Positions 43,437-52,188 of a DNA stretch of 64,000 nucleotides are shown in pieces (positions within the stretch are counted from its first letter, which is position 1; every line of letters begins with the position of its first letter). A program made the position numbers and the translations under genes. The DNA is taken from assembly GCA_947169115.1 (NCBI GenBank), contig CAMVOK010000001.1, positions 124,001 to 188,000 on the forward strand, given 5' to 3'. Origin of the DNA: an uncultured Prevotellaceae bacterium. GTDB lineage: Bacteria > Bacteroidota > Bacteroidia > Bacteroidales > Bacteroidaceae. Under the pieces are notes generated by a model. That model had not been told where the DNA came from, searched no databases, and worked only from the letters and a program-made list of their open reading frames with translations.

Positions 43437-44201
43437 TTAATCCTTAATCCCTAATTCTTTCGTCTCTTCCTCCACCTGGTCGCCCGTTTTGCCGAAACGC
43501 CGCTGGCGATGCTGATAGTCCAGGACAGCCTGTTGCAGGCATTCCTCGCGGAAGTCGGGCCAGTAGGTGTCGGTGAAATAGAACTCCGAGTATGCAGCCT
43601 GCCATAACAGATAGTTGCTGATGCGCAGCTCGCCTCCAGTGCGTATGAGCAAGTCGGGGTCGGGCATGAAGTTGGTGAGCAGTCTTTGGCTGATGGCCTC
43701 TTCGGTTATCTGTTCGGGTTGTAGGGTGCCGGCTTTAACCTCCTTGGCCATGCGCTGCATGGTGTCGGTTAATTCCCAGCGTGAAGAGTAACTCAAGGCA
43801 ACTATCAGGGTCATGTGGTCGTTCCCTGCCGTATGGTCCATACATTCTTGAAGTCGGCGCTGCACGCTTGCTGGCAATCTATCCAGTCCGCCGATGGCAC
43901 GGAAACGTACGTTGTTCTTCATGAAGGTTTCCTCTTCCAGATGGTCGAGCAGCAGGTTCATCAATGCTTCGATCTCTGCAACGGGGCGGTTCCAGTTCTC
44001 GGTGCTGAAGGTGTACAACGTCAGATATTTAATGCCCAGTCGTGCGGCTTCTGCTGTGATGTCTTTCGCGCGTTCCACGCCCTCGGCATGTCCTGCCGTG
44101 CGAGGTAATCCCTTGGCTTTCGCCCAACGTCCGTTGCCATCCATGATGATAGCCACGTGCTGTGGGATGTTGTTCTTGTCAATTTGCTCTAACAAAGTCA
44201 T
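43437..44201 (-). CDS. uppS: Undecaprenyl diphosphate synthase
   Basis: Makes the C55 lipid carrier for peptidoglycan and glycan synthesis. The 254-residue cis-prenyltransferase has the catalytic Asp21 in [14 protein letters not shown], then [29 protein letters not shown], and [21 protein letters not shown] split over the conserved region. The length is standard. It lies between DUF6089 and bamA. Confidence 0.96.
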   Translation of the reverse strand: MTLLEQIDKNNIPQHVAIIMDGNGRWAKAKGLPRTAGHAEGVERAKDITAEAARLGIKYLTLYTFSTENWNRPVAEIEALMNLLLDHLEEETFMKNNVRFRAIGGLDRLPASVQRRLQECMDHTAGNDHMTLIVALSYSSRWELTDTMQRMAKEVKAGTLQPEQITEEAISQRLLTNFMPDPDLLIRTGGELRISNYLLWQAAYSEFYFTDTYWPDFREECLQQAVLDYQHRQRRFGKTGDQVEEETKELGIKD

Positions 44202-44318
44202 ATATCTAAAATTCTTAATAGGCCCACCCCGTCCCCCTTAAACTCTTAATTCTTAACTCTTAATTCTTAACTCTTCACTCTTCACTCTTAATCCTTCACC
44301 TTTCACCCTTAATCACCC
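44202..44318. repeat. TTAATTCTTAACTCTTAA phrase repeats
   Basis: The gap upstream of uppS consists of variants of CTCTTAATTCTTAA, CTCTTCACTC and CCTTAATC, starting with a GGCCCACCCCGTCC module also seen at about 2530. Confidence 0.85.
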
Positions 44319-45038
44319 TTAATCATTATTATGGCACGTTTTGCACTTGGGCATCATGTCGTAGGTCAGGAACAGCATCATGAACGAGTAGCAATCCTTG
44401 TTTTTGAATCCCGTGCTATGTATGCCGTAGGGCATGTCGAGTTGTCGCCATTGTTTGCTTGTGTCCAGTGCGTCTGTGGTGGTGAAGCGGAAGGTCCATT
44501 CAGCCCCCACATTCAAACGTGGTTTGATTTTATATTTCAGTCCTATACCCACAGGTAGGTTCAGAGCCACTTTTGTACCCCCTCCTCCGCCTGTTACCAA
44601 GGTAAATCCTGCGCCCATCACGGCATAGGGGGTGATTCTGCTATTGCCTTTGTAGGCTTGTCCTATGCCATAGCCCCAGAAGTTGAACTCAAACTGGGCT
44701 CCCAGGTCCAGGACATTGCGCTTGAAGTGAAAACTTACGGGCACTCCCCCGGCAGGTGTCAGGCTTGTGGCGTCGGTCGGTATGTAGTACCCCTTGGTGT
44801 TTCCAGTGAGGTGTCCCATTGCCAAGTCGGCTTTCAGCACCATACGGGGATTGAATATCTTGCGAACCAGAAATCCTCCCATGACACTGGAGTGTCGGAA
44901 GGGAGTCTTGTTGGCATCGCCCATGTAGAAGTCAAGTCCCAGGGTTCCTCCCATTTCCATCTGGTATTCCTCGTCGTCCTGCGCTCCCATATTGAGGGTC
45001 GCAGTCAAACACAGGAATATGATGGTCAGCCTTTTCAC
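44319..45038 (-). CDS. DUF6089 family outer-membrane beta-barrel protein
   Basis: A 239-residue protein with a signal peptide (KRLTIIFLCLTATLNMGAQ) and alternating beta-strand patterns (GGTLGLDFYMGDANKTP, VLDLGAQFEFNFWGYGIG, RLNVGAEWTFRFTTTDAL). The end is MMPKCKTCHNND with two cysteines. This is the DUF6089 protein that commonly precedes uppS and bamA in Bacteroidales. Its role is unknown; a porin-like barrel is likely. Confidence 0.85.
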   Translation of the reverse strand: MKRLTIIFLCLTATLNMGAQDDEEYQMEMGGTLGLDFYMGDANKTPFRHSSVMGGFLVRKIFNPRMVLKADLAMGHLTGNTKGYYIPTDATSLTPAGGVPVSFHFKRNVLDLGAQFEFNFWGYGIGQAYKGNSRITPYAVMGAGFTLVTGGGGGTKVALNLPVGIGLKYKIKPRLNVGAEWTFRFTTTDALDTSKQWRQLDMPYGIHSTGFKNKDCYSFMMLFLTYDMMPKCKTCHNND

Positions 45039-45090
45039 TTTTAACTCTTAACTCTTCACCCTTCACCCTTCACTCTTCACCCTTCACCCT
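45039..45090. repeat. CTCTTAACTC/CCCTTCACC phrase repeats
   Basis: The entire 52-bp gap is a run of CCCTTCACC, CTCTTCACC and CTCTTAACTC variants. Confidence 0.85.
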
Positions 45091-46488
45091 TCACTTATCA
45101 CTCTTCTTAAACCCCAACCTGTTGATGCGTCCTCGCCATATTTTGTTATCGGTTGCAATCCACAGGAATTGCTCGTCATCTACCGTGGCCACAATGTATT
45201 GGGCAGCACGAGCTGCTGTTTGTAACTCGGTGTCCACGTTCATGTCTCCGTTTTCGTAGTCCTTCCATGAGATTCCATGGTCGCTGCTGTGCAATATGGT
45301 GGATAATGCCGTGTATTTACCATCTGTAGTTTTGCCTCCCAGAGCCTGCAGTCCTCCGTCATAAGGCAGAACGCACAGGTTGGCAAAGGCAGGACAACGA
45401 TAGCGGTCGGTGGCATTGGGCGTATAGTACATCCACTTTTCCATGGTCTCCTCGCCCGTGCTCCATCCCTTGGCCCAAATGGTAGCTTTCTTATCGGTTG
45501 TGTTGCAAAGCCCTATGAGCAACAACCGTTTCATACCATCGTTCATGGTGTAGAAGACGCTGTTTAGGCTGATGGTGGGCATGTTGTCGCTACTGTCATC
45601 CAGTTTCTCCTCTTCCCATGCGCTTCCGTTACTCCGATAGAGCTTTTTGTCGCAGAGACCATAGAGGTACTCGTCACTGGCAGCCACCAAGGTCAAACCG
45701 GTCATGGTAGGGTATGAGGTAGCACTCCACGTCAAGGCATCGGAACTCTCGATGATATTGCCGTCGGTAGTGCTTAGGTATAGCTTATTGCCCATCTTTT
45801 GCAATGAGGCAATCGTTGCATTCGTTGTTCCCGTGGTTGTGGCAGATGTCCAGGTGCCAATCGTGCCGAAAGGATGTTGGGCACATGTGAGCAGGTCGCT
45901 CCCGCTCTTCTTGCCAAACACAGTCACCTGTCCATTCCATGTTGTCATCTTTCTTTCTGCCATACCGTTCAACACGTCGGTCTCGCCCAGTTGGTTCCAA
46001 ACGGTACTGTCTCCGTTCTGCTTGTGTGTGTTGAGGCTCAAGGTGTATATACGGTTGGAATTGCCTGTTTGTGAAAATACACGCAAGTGCAATGGGGTGC
46101 TCAGATCCAATGAGTCCTCTCCGTTGTATGAAACCCATTCTCCATTGGGATTGTTGACCTTTCGCCAATAAAGGGCTCCTTGGAACGTGATGGCAGTTTT
46201 TACTCTCTCCAGTCGGGTACGAATGGGCAGTGAGTCGAGATTCTCGATAGTTAGCTGCCTTTGGTCGATGGTCATGGGGAAATAGTTCCCAGAGAATGTA
46301 GTAGTGTAGATGCTGTCCTGTCCTTTGCTTGTTTTCAGGTACATTGTGCGGTATAGCGAACCCAATGTAACCCCGGATATGTAACAGTCTTCTGTAAGTT
46401 CGGCCGTGTCGTCATCGTCCTTGCAAGAGGTGATGAGCATGGCTGGGAGCATGAGAAGAACCAGTAGCGGATAGATATATTTCTTCAT
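45091..46488 (-). CDS. DUF6242 family lipoprotein
   Basis: A 465-residue lipoprotein: MKKYIYPLLVLLMLPAMLITSC ends in a lipobox cysteine followed by KDDDD, the acidic surface-export-like signal of Bacteroidetes lipoproteins. The N-terminal part (CYISGVTLGSLYRTM) and a C-terminal set of beta-propeller-like repeats (TWSATSYPTMTGLTLVAAS; SDHGISWKDYENGDMNV with WxxxD motifs) fit DUF6242. Probably outer-membrane anchored; the function is unknown. Confidence 0.85.
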   Translation of the reverse strand: MKKYIYPLLVLLMLPAMLITSCKDDDDTAELTEDCYISGVTLGSLYRTMYLKTSKGQDSIYTTTFSGNYFPMTIDQRQLTIENLDSLPIRTRLERVKTAITFQGALYWRKVNNPNGEWVSYNGEDSLDLSTPLHLRVFSQTGNSNRIYTLSLNTHKQNGDSTVWNQLGETDVLNGMAERKMTTWNGQVTVFGKKSGSDLLTCAQHPFGTIGTWTSATTTGTTNATIASLQKMGNKLYLSTTDGNIIESSDALTWSATSYPTMTGLTLVAASDEYLYGLCDKKLYRSNGSAWEEEKLDDSSDNMPTISLNSVFYTMNDGMKRLLLIGLCNTTDKKATIWAKGWSTGEETMEKWMYYTPNATDRYRCPAFANLCVLPYDGGLQALGGKTTDGKYTALSTILHSSDHGISWKDYENGDMNVDTELQTAARAAQYIVATVDDEQFLWIATDNKIWRGRINRLGFKKSDK

Positions 46489-46519
46489 ACGTATGTACGC
46501 GTGTTTTTTAATTCGGCTA

Positions 46520-46527
46520 CAAAAGTA
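46520..46527 (-). promoter_or_regulatory. -7 promoter box (TACTTTTG) for the DUF6242 gene
   Basis: The minus strand reads TACTTTTG, 31 bp upstream of the start at 46488. Confidence 0.55.
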
Positions 46528-46566
46528 CGATATTTCTTTGGTACGGCGAAACTTCCTACCTGTAAA

Positions 46567-47553
46567 TTAAGAATTTTTATAGATATGGGCGATGCTATTG
46601 CCGTCAATTAACAGTTTTTCGGTTATTTTCCCGTCTATCAGGGGGGCTTTCACCCCGTCGCCGAGTCGTATGGGGGATGTTTCTATCCGTGCTTCGTCCC
46701 AAAGATTAGCGTTAATGAAACTTTGCAGCGTTTGTGAACCACCCTCTACAAGTAAGGTCTGTATGCCCATTTTGTGCAGTTCGGCCATTAAGAGGTTTAG
46801 CCTCTCTTCGTCCGTCTCCCCGTTTATGGCAATGCTGTTGCCGCCTATTACAACTCCTCTATGGCTCAGTACGATGGGTCGTGGATTGCGTCCGTGCCAG
46901 TAGCGTACGGTCAGACTGGGATGATCCAGTTCCCAGGTGCGACGTCCGACCAGTATGGCTTCGTTTTCTGCACGTAGTTTGTGTACCATGGCTTGTGTTG
47001 CGGATGTGGAGAAGTGTACGGGCGGTTCTTGGTCACTTTGTCGCGTGCGGTCAATGTAGCCGTCCTGACTTTGTGCCCACTTTAGGGTGATGTAGGGACG
47101 GTGAAGAGTATGGAAAGTGATGAATCGGCGGTTAAGCCATAGGCATTCCTTTTCCAAAATACCTACGCGCACTTCTACGCCCGCTTTTTCTAACATGGCT
47201 ATGCCACGGCCATCTACTTGTGCAAAAGGGTCGCGGCAACCCACCACGACATGGGGTATGTGCTTGTCGATAATGAGTTGGGCACAGGGTGGGGTCTTGC
47301 CATAGTGGGCGCAGGGCTCAAGGCTTACGTATATGGTGGACTCGGAAAGAAGTTCGGGCCGCGCAACCGATGCAATGGCGTTGACTTCCGCATGAGCCTC
47401 TCCGCATCTGCGGTGGTAGCCTTCGCCGATAATCTTTCCCTTATGTACAATCACGGCTCCCACCATCGGGTTGGGGGCAGCCCCTTCGCGTCCACACTGT
47501 GCCAGTTGTAGGCACCTTCGCATGTACATCTCGTCGATGTCTCTCTGTTCCAC
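46567..47553 (-). CDS. ribD: Bifunctional riboflavin deaminase/reductase RibD
   Basis: Catalyses the second and third steps of riboflavin synthesis. The 328-residue protein has an N-terminal zinc deaminase (residues 8-150): CGEAHAEVNAIA and PCAHYGKTPPCAQLI supply His and two Cys. The reductase domain has LKWAQSQDGYID, VGRRTWELDHPSLTVR and LLVEGGSQTL. It is divergent from prmC, with a TTGAATTTTGAA phrase repeat between them. Confidence 0.95.
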   Translation of the reverse strand: MEQRDIDEMYMRRCLQLAQCGREGAAPNPMVGAVIVHKGKIIGEGYHRRCGEAHAEVNAIASVARPELLSESTIYVSLEPCAHYGKTPPCAQLIIDKHIPHVVVGCRDPFAQVDGRGIAMLEKAGVEVRVGILEKECLWLNRRFITFHTLHRPYITLKWAQSQDGYIDRTRQSDQEPPVHFSTSATQAMVHKLRAENEAILVGRRTWELDHPSLTVRYWHGRNPRPIVLSHRGVVIGGNSIAINGETDEERLNLLMAELHKMGIQTLLVEGGSQTLQSFINANLWDEARIETSPIRLGDGVKAPLIDGKITEKLLIDGNSIAHIYKNS

Positions 47554-47596
47554 GAAATAATTTTTGAATTTTGAATCTTGAATTTTGAATTATTAC

Positions 47597-47604
47597 TACC
47601 TTTG
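47597..47604 (+). promoter_or_regulatory. -7 promoter box (TACCTTTG) for prmC
   Basis: TACCTTTG ends 5 bases before the ATG at 47609, so transcription should start at or next to the start codon (leaderless or nearly so). Confidence 0.6.
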
Positions 47605-47608
47605 CATC

Positions 47609-48454
47609 ATGAAAACCTATCGCCAGATTGTTGATTGTCTTCGTCAGGTTTATGCTGACGGCGAAGCCCGTGCTCTTGCCCGGTGGTTGTGCGAAGAGCG
47701 TTTCGGCCTCAGCCAGACAGATATTTTGCTCGACAAAGATAATGATTTATCGGCAGAAGACCTCGAAAATCTTAAAGAAATCACCTCAAGGCTTGTCCAT
47801 CATGAGCCTATTCAGTACATTCTTGGACATACTACATTTTGCGACCGTCTTTTTTTTGTGGCTTCTGGGGCTCTTATTCCGCGTCCAGAAACGGAAGAAC
47901 TGGTACGGCTCATTCTCGCCTCCCGTGGCGATAAAATGTCTGCTCCCCGTATTCTTGATGTTGGGACAGGTACTGCCTGTATAGCCATATCCCTCTCGTT
48001 GGGACTTCCCCAATCTGAAGTCACGGCCTGGGACATCAGTCGGGAGGCTTTGGACGTGGCTCGTCGGAATGTTGCTTCTTATCCCGATTGCCATGTCTTT
48101 CTGGAGTGCTCTGATATTTTCGCACCGCCCAATGACGACCGCCAATGGGAACTTATCGTCTCTAATCCCCCTTACGTGAGGCAGAGCGAAGCGAGTGGTA
48201 TGGAGCGGAATGTGCTTGACTATGAACCCCATTTGGCACTTTTCGTTCCCGACAACGACCCATTGCTTTATTATCGTGCTATTACTGACTATGCCACAAC
48301 GCATTTGACTGATGGTGGAGAACTGTGGTTTGAGATAAACCATTCCTTTGGCGCAGAATTATCCCATTTAATCGAAGGAAAAGGTTTCTGCGAAGTGCAT
48401 GTCTTTGAAGATGCTTTTGGGCATCCTCGGTTTGTTTCTGGCTTGAAATTGTGA
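47609..48454 (+). CDS. prmC: Release-factor glutamine methyltransferase PrmC
   Basis: Methylates the GGQ glutamine of peptide release factors. The 281-residue protein has a helical N-terminal domain and a SAM-binding domain: LDVGTGTACIAISLSL (motif I), SNPPYVRQSE (the NPPY active-site motif) and EINHSFGAEL. The start at 47609 follows the -7 box; an in-frame ATG at 47585 lies upstream of the box. recX follows after 25 bases. Confidence 0.95.
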   Translation: MKTYRQIVDCLRQVYADGEARALARWLCEERFGLSQTDILLDKDNDLSAEDLENLKEITSRLVHHEPIQYILGHTTFCDRLFFVASGALIPRPETEELVRLILASRGDKMSAPRILDVGTGTACIAISLSLGLPQSEVTAWDISREALDVARRNVASYPDCHVFLECSDIFAPPNDDRQWELIVSNPPYVRQSEASGMERNVLDYEPHLALFVPDNDPLLYYRAITDYATTHLTDGGELWFEINHSFGAELSHLIEGKGFCEVHVFEDAFGHPRFVSGLKL

Positions 48455-48479
48455 ACTTTTGGTTAATTTTTGGTTAATT

Positions 48480-48962
48480 ATGCGAAAAACGACGATTCCA
48501 TCGGATAAATTGAATGAAAAGGAACTTTTTCAACGATTGTCTTCTCTGTGTGCTCGTCGGGAGTGCTGTATAAGGGATATGGAGGAGAAAATGTTGGCAT
48601 TGGGTGTGGAAGAGGAGATGCAGTCGCGTATTATAGACAGACTGGTGCAGGAACGTTTTGTTGACGAGACCCGGTATGCCCGTGCCTATGCTCTCGACAA
48701 AATGCGCTATAACCACTGGGGCAGACTGAAGATAGGTCAGATGTTGCGTATGCAGGGCATATCGACATCCGATAGGGATATAGCCTTGCGTGAACTGCCC
48801 GATGAGGAGTATGATGATATATTACGTCGTCTAATTGAATCAAAACTTCCTACCATAAAGGCAAATTCAGATTACGAACGACGTGGTAAACTCTTCCGCT
48901 ATCTTTTGGGTAGAGGATTCGAAATGTCAGACATAGAACGCCTGATTGATTCTGAATTTTAA
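48480..48962 (+). CDS. recX: Regulatory protein RecX
   Basis: Inhibits RecA filament growth. The 160-residue protein has three helical repeats: LCARRECCIRDMEEKM, LVQERFVDETRYARAYALDK (the conserved RFxDExRYA motif), and a C-terminal repeat ending GFEMSDIERLI. The start at 48480 is chosen because the family begins near here and a TTTTGGTTAATTT direct repeat fills the space upstream. Confidence 0.9.
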   Translation: MRKTTIPSDKLNEKELFQRLSSLCARRECCIRDMEEKMLALGVEEEMQSRIIDRLVQERFVDETRYARAYALDKMRYNHWGRLKIGQMLRMQGISTSDRDIALRELPDEEYDDILRRLIESKLPTIKANSDYERRGKLFRYLLGRGFEMSDIERLIDSEF

Positions 48963-48993
48963 TACATTGTTTGCATTTTAGCGTACTTAATCG

Positions 48994-49001
48994 TACCTTT
49001 G
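48994..49001 (+). promoter_or_regulatory. -7 promoter box (TACCTTTG) for pyrE
   Basis: TACCTTTG ends 28 bp before the pyrE ATG at 49030. Confidence 0.6.
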
Positions 49002-49029
49002 CAGTCGAAAATGATAATATTGTAATAAT

Positions 49030-49662
49030 ATGAAGACGTTAGAAAAAATCTTTGCAGCCAAGTTGCTGAATGTCAAGGCTATCAAATTACAACCCAACAA
49101 TCCTTTCACATGGGCCTCGGGTTGGAAGTCGCCATTCTATTGTGACAACCGTAAGACACTGTCATATCCCTGCCTGCGTAGCTTCGTAAAGCTGGAGACA
49201 GCTCGCCTCGTTCTTGAGCGTTTCGGAGAGGTGGATGCCATTGCTGGTGTAGCTACGGGTGCTATCCCACAGGGTGCTCTGGTGGCCGATGCTCTTGGCC
49301 TGCCTTTCGTGTATGTGCGTTCAAAACCCAAGGATCACGGTTTGGAGAACCTTATTGAAGGTGAATTAAAGCCTGGCATGAAGGTGGTGGTTGTGGAAGA
49401 CCTGATTTCAACGGGTGGTAGCAGTTTGAAGGCTGTAGAGGCTATACGCAACAACGGTTGTGAGGTTATTGGCATGGTAGCAGCATATACCTATGGCTTC
49501 CCTCAGGCCGAGAAGGCATTTAAGGAGGCAAAGGTTTCTTTGGTTACACTTACCAACTACGAGGCTGTCGTGGCTGAGGCTCTGCGCATTGGATACATCA
49601 ACGAGTCGGAGATTGCCCTGCTTGACGAGTGGCGGAAGGACCCGGCAAATTGGAAGAAGTGA
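49030..49662 (+). CDS. pyrE: Orotate phosphoribosyltransferase
   Basis: Converts orotate and PRPP to OMP in pyrimidine synthesis. The 210-residue protein has WASGWKSPFYCDNRK, GVATGAIPQGALVADALG, FVYVRSKPKDHG, and the PRPP-binding loop VVVVEDLISTGGSSL. The length is standard. A small SRPBCC-like gene follows after 4 bases and then argH, which suggests one transcript. Confidence 0.96.
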   Translation: MKTLEKIFAAKLLNVKAIKLQPNNPFTWASGWKSPFYCDNRKTLSYPCLRSFVKLETARLVLERFGEVDAIAGVATGAIPQGALVADALGLPFVYVRSKPKDHGLENLIEGELKPGMKVVVVEDLISTGGSSLKAVEAIRNNGCEVIGMVAAYTYGFPQAEKAFKEAKVSLVTLTNYEAVVAEALRIGYINESEIALLDEWRKDPANWKK

Positions 49663-49666
49663 TGCT

Positions 49667-50149
49667 ATGACAAAATACGAAAGTTCCGTAAAGAAAATTT
49701 ACACTCCCGTAGGGAATGTGTATGCGAAACTGAGCGACCTGACCAATCTCAGAGTTATTCAGGAGCGTTTGGCTGACCCTTCTTTTGAACAGTTGGTACG
49801 TCAGCAAGCTGGTGATAAATTGAACGACGACCAGTTGCGCCAGTTGCGTGATGTGGTTGCCAAGATGCAGTTCGACCAGGATTCTGTAACAGCCGAGGCT
49901 GGTCCGATGGGTACGGTTTCGTTGCGTATTATAGAACGCGAGGAACCCAAACTGGTGAAGTTCCAGACGGAAAACTCACCCGTACAGGCCAATTTGTGGA
50001 TTCAGTTATTACCTGCCTCAGATGTGCAGTGCGCCATGAAGGTGACACTTGGGGCCGACCTCAACTTCTTCCTGAAGCAGATGCTCAAGGGTAAGTTGCA
50101 GGACGGTGTGGAACGTCTGGCCGATATGCTGGCCATGTTACCTTATTAG
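49667..50149 (+). CDS. SRPBCC-like (START-fold) small protein
   Basis: A 160-residue protein starting MTKYESSVKKIYTPVGNVYAKLSDLTN. This opening, with the SDLTNL helix, and MKVTLGADLNFFLKQMLKGKLQDGVERLADML at the end (strand followed by long helix, cut here only by description) fit the polyketide-cyclase/SRPBCC fold that binds hydrophobic ligands. It is conserved after pyrE in Bacteroidales. The ligand is unknown. Confidence 0.75.
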   Translation: MTKYESSVKKIYTPVGNVYAKLSDLTNLRVIQERLADPSFEQLVRQQAGDKLNDDQLRQLRDVVAKMQFDQDSVTAEAGPMGTVSLRIIEREEPKLVKFQTENSPVQANLWIQLLPASDVQCAMKVTLGADLNFFLKQMLKGKLQDGVERLADMLAMLPY

Positions 50150-50190
50150 GCTATAGCTCCTATAGTGCCTATAGTTCCTATAAAAAATAA
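50150..50190. repeat. CTATAGTTCCTATAG phrase repeat
   Basis: About three variants of GCTCCTATAGTGC and CCTATAGTTCC directly after the SRPBCC-like stop and before argH; the unit is palindromic (CTATAG). Confidence 0.8.
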
Positions 50191-50196
50191 AAAACT

Positions 50197-51531
50197 ATGA
50201 AACTCTGGGATAAGGGGTATGACATCAACGAGGCTGTAGCCCGTTTCACTGTGGGACGAGACCGCGAACTCGACCTTTTCCTGGCACGTCATGACGTGCT
50301 GGGCAGTATGGCACATATCACCATGTTGGAAAGTGTGGGATTGCTGGGTAAGGACGAACTTCCCATGTTGCTTGCTGAGCTCCGTCGCATTTATCGCGAT
50401 GCAGAAGAAGGAAAGTTTGAAATCGAGGAAGGCATTGAAGATGTCCACTCTCAAGTAGAACTCATGCTTACACGTCGGTTGGGTAATGTGGGTAAGAAAA
50501 TACACAGTGGTCGTAGCCGTAATGATCAGGTGCTTGTTGACTTGAAACTTTTTGCCCGGGAACAAATTCGTCTTGTGGCCGAGGATGTTCGGGCTCTTTT
50601 TGAGCAGTTGCAGCAACAGAGCGAGCGCTACAAGGATGTGCTAATGCCCGGCTATACCCACCTGCAGGTGGCGATGCCCAGTAGTTTCGGTCTTTGGTTC
50701 GGAGCCTATGCCGAGAGTCTGGTTGACGACCTTTCTCTGCTCTCAGCTGCGTACCACATAACCAACCGTAACCCGTTGGGCTCGGCTGCCGGATATGGAA
50801 GTAGTTTCCCTTTGAACAGGCAGATGACTACCGATTTGTTGGGTTTTGACTCCATGGACTATAATGTAGTGTATGCCCAGATGGGGAGGGGAAAGATGGA
50901 GCGTATTGTAAGTTTTGCTATGGCCTCCATCGCCGGAACCTTGTCTAAGATGGCTTTTGATGCCTGTCTCTTCAACAGTCAGAATTTTGCCTTTGTACGT
51001 CTGCCAAAAGAGTGCACTACAGGCAGTAGCATCATGCCACATAAGAAGAATCCTGATGTGTTTGAACTCACACGGGCCAAGTGCAACAAGTTGCAGGGTC
51101 TGCCCAATCAGATTACGCTCATCATGAACAATCTGCCGAGTGGCTATTTCCGCGACTTGCAGATCATAAAGGAAGTATTCCTCCCAGCCTTCGACGAGTT
51201 GCGTGATTGTCTGCAAATGGCAGCCTATATCATCAATAAGATGGAGGTGAACAAGCATATTCTTGATGACCCACGTTACGATTTGATGTTCAGTGTGGAG
51301 GAAGTGAACCGTCTGACCACCGAGGGGGTTCCTTTCCGCGACGCCTATAAGCGCGTGGGAATGGACATCGAGGCAGGGCGGTTCCAACCCCGTAAGGAGG
51401 TAGCTCATACCCACGAAGGTAGCGTTGGAAACCTTTGTACCGAAAAGATTCGTGGTTTGATGGAACAAGCCTGGGAGAGTTTCGACTTTGCTAAGGCACA
51501 GGAGGCTGAACGCAAGTTGCTGGGGAAATAA
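50197..51531 (+). CDS. argH: Argininosuccinate lyase
   Basis: Cleaves argininosuccinate to arginine and fumarate. The 444-residue protein of the fumarase superfamily has EDVHSQVELMLTRRLG, SGRSRNDQVLVDL, PGYTHLQVAMPSSFG (His) and the signature GSSIMPHKKNPDVFEL. The length is close to standard. The lipoprotein gene follows after 5 bases. Confidence 0.96.
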   Translation: MKLWDKGYDINEAVARFTVGRDRELDLFLARHDVLGSMAHITMLESVGLLGKDELPMLLAELRRIYRDAEEGKFEIEEGIEDVHSQVELMLTRRLGNVGKKIHSGRSRNDQVLVDLKLFAREQIRLVAEDVRALFEQLQQQSERYKDVLMPGYTHLQVAMPSSFGLWFGAYAESLVDDLSLLSAAYHITNRNPLGSAAGYGSSFPLNRQMTTDLLGFDSMDYNVVYAQMGRGKMERIVSFAMASIAGTLSKMAFDACLFNSQNFAFVRLPKECTTGSSIMPHKKNPDVFELTRAKCNKLQGLPNQITLIMNNLPSGYFRDLQIIKEVFLPAFDELRDCLQMAAYIINKMEVNKHILDDPRYDLMFSVEEVNRLTTEGVPFRDAYKRVGMDIEAGRFQPRKEVAHTHEGSVGNLCTEKIRGLMEQAWESFDFAKAQEAERKLLGK

Positions 51532-51536
51532 TTTTC

Positions 51537-52082
51537 ATGAGAAAAACATTTCTGGCCATAGCTCTTCTCTTGGCAGCTTCGTGTCATGATGAGGCTGTTA
51601 GCAACAAGTATTGTTCGTTGCCGGCACAGTTTTCTTTTTCTCCGGTCAATAGCATTTCTCAACTTTATACCTCGTGTGAGTCACAGGGGGAGTGGTGTAG
51701 CATCATTCTATCTGGGAGTCGTTTCTATTTCACGAAGGCCAATGGCTCACAGGGAATGGCAAACCAGACGGCATTGGCTGGCTATACGGGTTTCTACATG
51801 GGACTTGCCGGATTTCTTGTTGGTTTGCCCAACATGCCAGAGGTTGGTTCTGATATGCCAATCGTTACCTGTTACGATTTGGCTTGTCGTAATTGTTATG
51901 ACCAATATACTGTTGCTCGTCGCTTAGAACTTCAGGAGGCAGGTCGTGCCTATTGCGGTCGTTGTCAGCGGACATACGACCTGAATAATATGGGACAGGT
52001 AAGTCAGGGAAGTGCAGGTCAACCCCTCTATCGCTACCGTGTTTATTACGGAAATAACACGTTGAGTATAAATAATCGGTAG
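51537..52082 (+). CDS. Cysteine-rich lipoprotein of unknown function
   Basis: A 181-residue lipoprotein with the signal MRKTFLAIALLLAASC (lipobox LAASC). The C-terminal half contains paired cysteines: CYDLACRNCYDQ and AYCGRCQRTYDLNN, about 30 residues apart. This spacing resembles a Rieske-like or zinc-ribbon fold, but the His residues of a Rieske cluster are missing. A Gly/Ala-rich hydrophobic stretch (GYTGFYMGLAGFLVGLP) precedes it. It is probably anchored in the outer membrane. The family is conserved in Bacteroidales near argH/pyrE to my knowledge, without an assigned role. Confidence 0.7.
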   Translation: MRKTFLAIALLLAASCHDEAVSNKYCSLPAQFSFSPVNSISQLYTSCESQGEWCSIILSGSRFYFTKANGSQGMANQTALAGYTGFYMGLAGFLVGLPNMPEVGSDMPIVTCYDLACRNCYDQYTVARRLELQEAGRAYCGRCQRTYDLNNMGQVSQGSAGQPLYRYRVYYGNNTLSINNR

Positions 52083-52131
52083 TAAAAGAAATAATTTTTA
52101 ATTTTTAATTTTTAGTTTTTAATTTAATTCG

Positions 52132-52139
52132 TATCTTTG
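52132..52139 (+). promoter_or_regulatory. -7 promoter box (TATCTTTG) for tRNA-Leu
   Basis: TATCTTTG ends 14 bp before the tRNA 5' end at 52154. The region upstream is an AATTTTTA phrase repeat (about 52092-52127) that supplies an AT-rich -33 area. Confidence 0.65.
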
Positions 52140-52188
52140 CACCCGCAAAGGCTGCCCAGATGGTGGAATTGGTAGACACGAGGGACTT

